The notes under the pieces: model-generated | Told to the model about the DNA's origin: nothing | Seen by the model: the letters and a program-made list of their open reading frames with translations, nothing else | Databases searched by the model: none | Source of the DNA: Cryptomeria japonica | Taxonomy: Eukaryota; Streptophyta; Pinopsida; Cupressales; Cupressaceae | Reading direction: 5' to 3' | NCBI RefSeq assembly: GCF_030272615.1 | Contig: NC_081408.1 | Span: 307,773,950 to 307,837,949, forward strand | Length of the DNA stretch: 64,000 nucleotides | Shown: positions 60,101-64,000 of the stretch, in pieces | How positions within the stretch are numbered: position 1 is the first letter of the stretch | Layout: every line of letters begins with the position of its first letter | Program-made: the position numbers and the translations under genes

Positions 60101-60866
60101 AGTAGGACCAACATACAAGCCTCCTGATTTGATTGAACATTCCTCAAATGAGGTAATGGAATTAAGAAAAGATCTGGTTGAAGCTAGAATAGAAATAACA
60201 AGGTTAAATAATTAAATGGGGATGTGGAAATCAGATAACTCAAGAATAGAGAAGAGGGTAATAATTGAGATGGTACAATCTCTATTTGAGACAAAGGTTA
60301 GTATAATTTTGTACCATGTTGATGTTGCCTGGGATGAGCATAGAGAGATGTTGGGAATCCTTGAAGAGCATCTAAAGTGGCAAAAAATTTTGGCTTTCTT
60401 ACTATTTTATATGATTAAAATAATTTCAGCATTGGAGATTGCATTGGTTAGGCCTCTTCCTGCATATTTGTATGACACTCTGATTCAGTTCAATACAAAG
60501 TTTGAATTGATGAAGCATGTCTTCATCATCGACAAGATGTACACTCATAGGTTAAAGCTTTAACTTAAGAGTTTACAGTGCCTGGTTGCCAGCCACATGC
60601 CAACCATGTTTGAAAAAGAACAAAGTAGTGTAGAAGGAAGAAAGGTGTTGAGATCAAAGGCAGAATGGGAGACAGAAATTGGGGCAACTCTAGATCCAAT
60701 ATTGAGTGACATCTTCACAGATGAGACACAAATACAAGGGAATCTACAGTCATACATGGATGCATTGTCAATATTTGACAGTGGGATGACAAAGATGGAG
60801 GTTGGAAGATCAGAGATAGAAGATAATAGCTACATGCAACATATTAGGAGGTTGCAAGGATTCTAA
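57176..60866 (+). pseudogene. Long broken ORF of unknown family (~1,230 codons)
   Basis: ATG 57176 (MAKSSSLRKRKFSEE) opens a frame kept to about 57800. After a shift the next frame runs to about 58710, then a third to TAA-type end at 60866 (HIRRLQGF). About eight further in-frame stops occur. The N-terminal part (LVVPNIFVNIELIAAIARNY, GGGRLTAITKEVIDEVFML) vaguely recalls the fold order of PMD-like plant proteins but I cannot assign it. The middle is Pro/Ser-rich with a tandem duplication. The C-terminal ~500 residues are helical and charged (RRKRIRLDSLNDNKRFRLK, VDILRDQVQTLREQLQ). There is no RT, integrase or transposase motif. Copia C is inserted 36 bp upstream of the ATG. It may be an extra ORF of a decayed element or a captured host gene. 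Confidence 0.55.
58812..59272 (+). repeat. 231-bp tandem duplication inside the unknown ORF
   Basis: Two copies, 58812-59042 and 59043-59272, each encoding a 77-residue unit with PSSPQSIGSPI, ASPPSSPP and PLP, then TGA-CAT-AGG. The stop codons lie at 58971-58973 and 59202-59204, exactly one unit apart. Confidence 0.9.
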
Positions 60867-62441
60867 CAACATGGATTTGAATTATCTTGATCCTTTTTCC
60901 TATGTTTCTAAAGTTTTTTGGATTTTGATTTTTTTTAATTCTTAGTTTCCTACCTTTTTTGAACATATTGTTTTTCTCTTTCTCTTCGAATGTAGTAAGA
61001 TTTAAAAGTTTTGTTTCTTGAATACATGACAAATCTATGACATATCTACAAAGGTATTGACTTTTATCCTTCTTATTAAATACATATCCTTGAGAAATAT
61101 TTGTAATTTTCTCTCTGTCAATGTGTATTTAATAGGTCTATAGGGTTAACACACTTTTTAACCTAATAAGGGAGCTCAAGCAAAAAAAATATATTTCCAG
61201 ATCATCTCCAACATCTACCACCTATGGAGGAAGATACAGGAATCTTTGTCCTTGTCAGAGAACTCAAAAAATTATTTTTCTTTTTCTTGTTAGGAAGTTA
61301 CCTAAATTTTGATATTGCAAAAGGCCCAAAGCTTGTTGCATCCTCATTTTTCTATAAGAGGGTAATCAAGGCCTTATTTTCATTATTCTTCTTCAATATA
61401 AAGACAACATACTATTAATTTTTGAGAAAGAAGCTTGTATACTCATTCATTAAGGGTAAATAATATACAATAGAGTTCATTGTTTCCATAAAACAGTACT
61501 GTAATCCAGTCTCATGTCCTAATTGCAGTAATTTTGTAAAGGATATGTTCAAGTACTTTGGAATTATACAAACATCTTGAAATCCAACTCAATGATTTCT
61601 AAGTTGTTTCTTTCAGTTGTTGTCCAACTTATATGAATCAATGAAATTATGGATTTTTGTTCATATATTTGCACTGTGTTGTTGAGTTTGAATAGATTTT
61701 AGCTTCTTCTAAAGTAGAAGATTAAATTTGCTAACTTTTTTAAAAAGGATTCTAAGTAGAGAACAAGTGACAAGTTGTAATTTGGAGATTCATTTTATGC
61801 TATGATTGACACCAGGTATCAAACATACTAAGCAAAAGATGATGCAGAGTCTGCATATCTTATACTGTAATAATGGTTTATCTAGCCCAATGGATAAGGT
61901 GTTGATTAGGGTATTGTATTGATTGACTATGGCGTATTGAAAATTTCATCAATTCAATTACAATTGTGTTTCATTTATTTCATTTTTAAAATGTTAAGAT
62001 AATTAGTTCTCATTGTGATCAAAATCTATATATGGGTGAAAGCCACATCCTAAAGGTTCTAAAGTTTACTGAATCACATAATAGGTGGAGAACATATCTA
62101 TTGCAATGTTAAATAAGTCTAAAATACCAATGATGTTGTTAAAAGAAACACCCACCTAGGTCCTACAGAGCCTGAAGTGTAGAGAGAGTGACTAGTTCCT
62201 TATCGCTAGTCATTTCTCTATCAATTGGTCAACTGATCTATAACCTTGAAGATTGAGGTTGGCTTCTCATAGAGGGAATCTTGGTGTAATCAGTTGGCAA
62301 CACCAACACTTCACATATTTCAACTAGAATATATTTTCTGAATTGTTCTGCAGGAGCATCTAATTTAACACAATACAATAGAAAATCTTTTTCTATGCTA
62401 CTTTTATCTTCATCATAGAGGGTAGATTAGGAGAGGGCCTA
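60867..62441. other. Region without recognised gene
   Basis: AT-rich. A 64-codon ORF at 61224-61418 is Phe-rich and without motif. TTGTTCTGCAG near 62343-62354 resembles a splice acceptor, but no exon structure can be supported. A tRNA-box-A-like string at about 61880 is discussed under rejected items. Confidence 0.45.
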
Positions 62442-63060
62442 GTAAGATATCCTTCAAGAGGAGGAAGATCAGCTGAGGAGGGAGGGGGATGCATTGAGAG
62501 AGGATCTAGCAACATCCATCTTTAAGAGGGACAACCTACAAGTCCAGTTGGATGAGACAGAGAGGATGCTAGAGGAGGCATTGGTTGGAGGATCCATAGG
62601 GTATCTCCAAAAGGAGATGCTACGGATGGATAATGAGTTGGAGACCCTCCGAGCCTGACTGAGTAGAGTAGAGGTAGATGCTACCAGGCTATGGAGAGAG
62701 TGAGATATTGCCTAACAACTGTTGGCTCTCAACAAATTGTGGCCCCTCTTATTAGAGATTACAATGGTGAGGCACCAGGAAAAGAGGATGGGGAGAGAGA
62801 TCTAGTACTATAAGGATCTCTATCATCAAGTAGTGCCCGGGGATCAACAAGCACATTCCTATGCTGAGAGTACCAAATCCCATAGGATTGAGAGCTAGCA
62901 ATTGAGTACCTCTATAGGAATGATGGTACCACGACTAGTACCAGGTGGTCCCTCAAGTGCAAGAGTAGGAGAAGATGATAGGGAGACCAGAGGCTAGTGC
63001 TCTACATGTGACATTTTGACCCTTCGGGGATATATCATTGTATCATTGTTGGACACAATA
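62442..63060 (+). pseudogene. Coiled-coil C-terminal part of a second PMD-type Tat antisense ORF
   Basis: After a TAA at about 62442 one frame reads EEEDQLRREGDALREDL, LDETERMLEEALVGG, KEMLRMDNELETLRA, later REI, a stop, YYKDLYHQVVPGDQQAHSY. The last part aligns with EEIGYWRDLYYSVVPADQWA of the antisense ORF in the Tat element (24117-24383, minus strand), and a Pro/Gly-rich end follows in both. Six stops break it. Its PMD domain is absent: the sequence left of 62440 is unrelated. In the Tat element the order towards pol is coiled coil, then low-complexity DNA, which is what follows here. Confidence 0.65.
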
Positions 63061-64000
63061 TTATTATTTTTGATATATATGAGATGAGATACAATTTGTT
63101 GGCAGTGAGATGCATATGGACTATTTATTATGGACTTTTGATGGACTTTATTATTATTAATATGTCATGATGATATCATGATTATGATTTTGTGATGTGA
63201 TGATTTATTTGATCTGACCTATTTGTGATGTAGGATGGATGGATGTATGTATATGTACGAATATGTATGCTTATGTTTCTATATGATGTTTGTGACATGC
63301 TTATGGATGCAGGATGGATGCACGCTATATGATATGTATGCATGTGTTGTGATTATACCTAACGTGTGGTGGATGCAAGATGGATATATATGATTGATAT
63401 ATACATATATGATATTCCATGTTAGTTTATGATGTTGTGATTGTGCTTTTGTTATGCTTATGATATGATGATGTATGTAATGCAAATGGATGACCTATGA
63501 TTTGATGTACATGTGATTTTGATGGATGCACTTGTAATGAAAATAAATGAAATGAATGTAATGGATATGTCTAAATGAATGTATGTTAAGATGGAAAGAA
63601 TGCAATGTCTAATAAGTGCATCTATATATGCAACTAAATGAATGCAATTAATGGACCTAAAAATGATAATGAGTACAAGTGAAAGACGTAATGTAATAAA
63701 AAGCTGACTTAAAATGAATATGAGTGTAACTATTAATGGTAATGAATGCAACTAAATGCAAAATGTAACTTTAATGAACACTAATTATTATGAATGAATT
63801 TTCATGTGATATGCAACTACAATGAGAAATGAATCTTAAAAATGATATAAAGATGCAGCTAAGATGGCTTTGCAAATGATAATGAAACTAAAATGATAAG
63901 GATGATTTATGAAGATGAATGTGGAATGCACACAATTTTTTATAATGAGCCAACAATAATACAATGATATAGGACTAGACAGAATAATGGGAAGAAGTGA
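63061..64000. repeat. Low-complexity ATG/GATG-rich DNA next to the second antisense ORF
   Basis: Purine-biased ATGATG, GAATGAATG, TATATG-type sequence without genes. It is the mirror of 23.5-23.9 kb (CAT/CATA-rich on the plus strand) beside the coiled coil of the first antisense ORF. Minus-strand open frames (63279-63751, Ile/His/Ser-rich) are by-products of the base composition. A minus-strand Tat pol would be expected beyond the right edge of the window. Confidence 0.55.

Noticed and set aside
61875-61960. tRNA-like string (TAGCCCAATGGATAAGG) suggesting a tRNA or SINE
   Set aside because: It resembles a box A, but no acceptable box B, cloverleaf or TSD follows.
1-64000. CRISPR arrays, prokaryotic operons or defence systems
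   Set aside because: Repeat spacing, gene content and promoters are all of plant retroelement type. No direct-repeat/spacer array is present.

Overview
This 64 kb window looks like intergenic DNA from a large-genome seed plant, probably a gymnosperm. That assignment is an inference: nearly every base belongs to a plant-type retroelement in some state of decay (Ty3/gypsy Tat, Ty3/gypsy chromovirus of Tekay/Del type, several Ty1/copia families, L1-type LINE ends, one SINE). No ordinary host gene, rRNA, tRNA or CRISPR array was recognised, and none of the retroelement genes is intact.

Layout. 0-6.5 kb: the end of a LINE ORF2 (zinc-binding plus RNase H), a 14-bp minisatellite, two LINE 3' tails with the same terminal motif, a short SINE with a target-site duplication (TSD), and an AT-rich inverted repeat. 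7.3-14.3 kb: a very old element seen as two diverged ~1.1 kb direct repeats around a ~4.8 kb interior with minus-strand coding traces, carrying a possible solo LTR. 14.5-30.1 kb: nest 1. A minus-strand copia LTR (E) holds a solo LTR (D, TSD CAAAA), which holds an 11.9 kb Tat element (TSD CCATC). The Tat element carries an antisense plant-mobile-domain (PMD) ORF behind pol. E keeps a ~400-codon decayed extra ORF of unknown function. 31.4-57.1 kb: nest 2. A plus-strand copia (C, same LTR family as D) is split inside RNase H by a minus-strand copia (A), whose own LTR is split by a chromovirus (B) with LTRs of about 3.8 kb. 57.2-60.9 kb: one long, broken, unrecognised plus-strand ORF with an internal 231-bp tandem duplication. 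62.4-64 kb: the coiled-coil tail of a second PMD-type ORF followed by low-complexity DNA, probably the edge of another, minus-strand Tat element.

The TSDs and split LTRs give an order of insertion: E before D before Tat, and C before A before B. Decay is mostly nonsense codons and single-base frameshifts. Several catalytic aspartates (C reverse transcriptase, C, B and Tat integrases) are read as asparagine, so none of these copies appears autonomous. The least explained parts are the 57.2-60.9 kb ORF, the extra ORF of E, the PMD ORF of the Tat element, and the five-hairpin array in the Tat LTRs.
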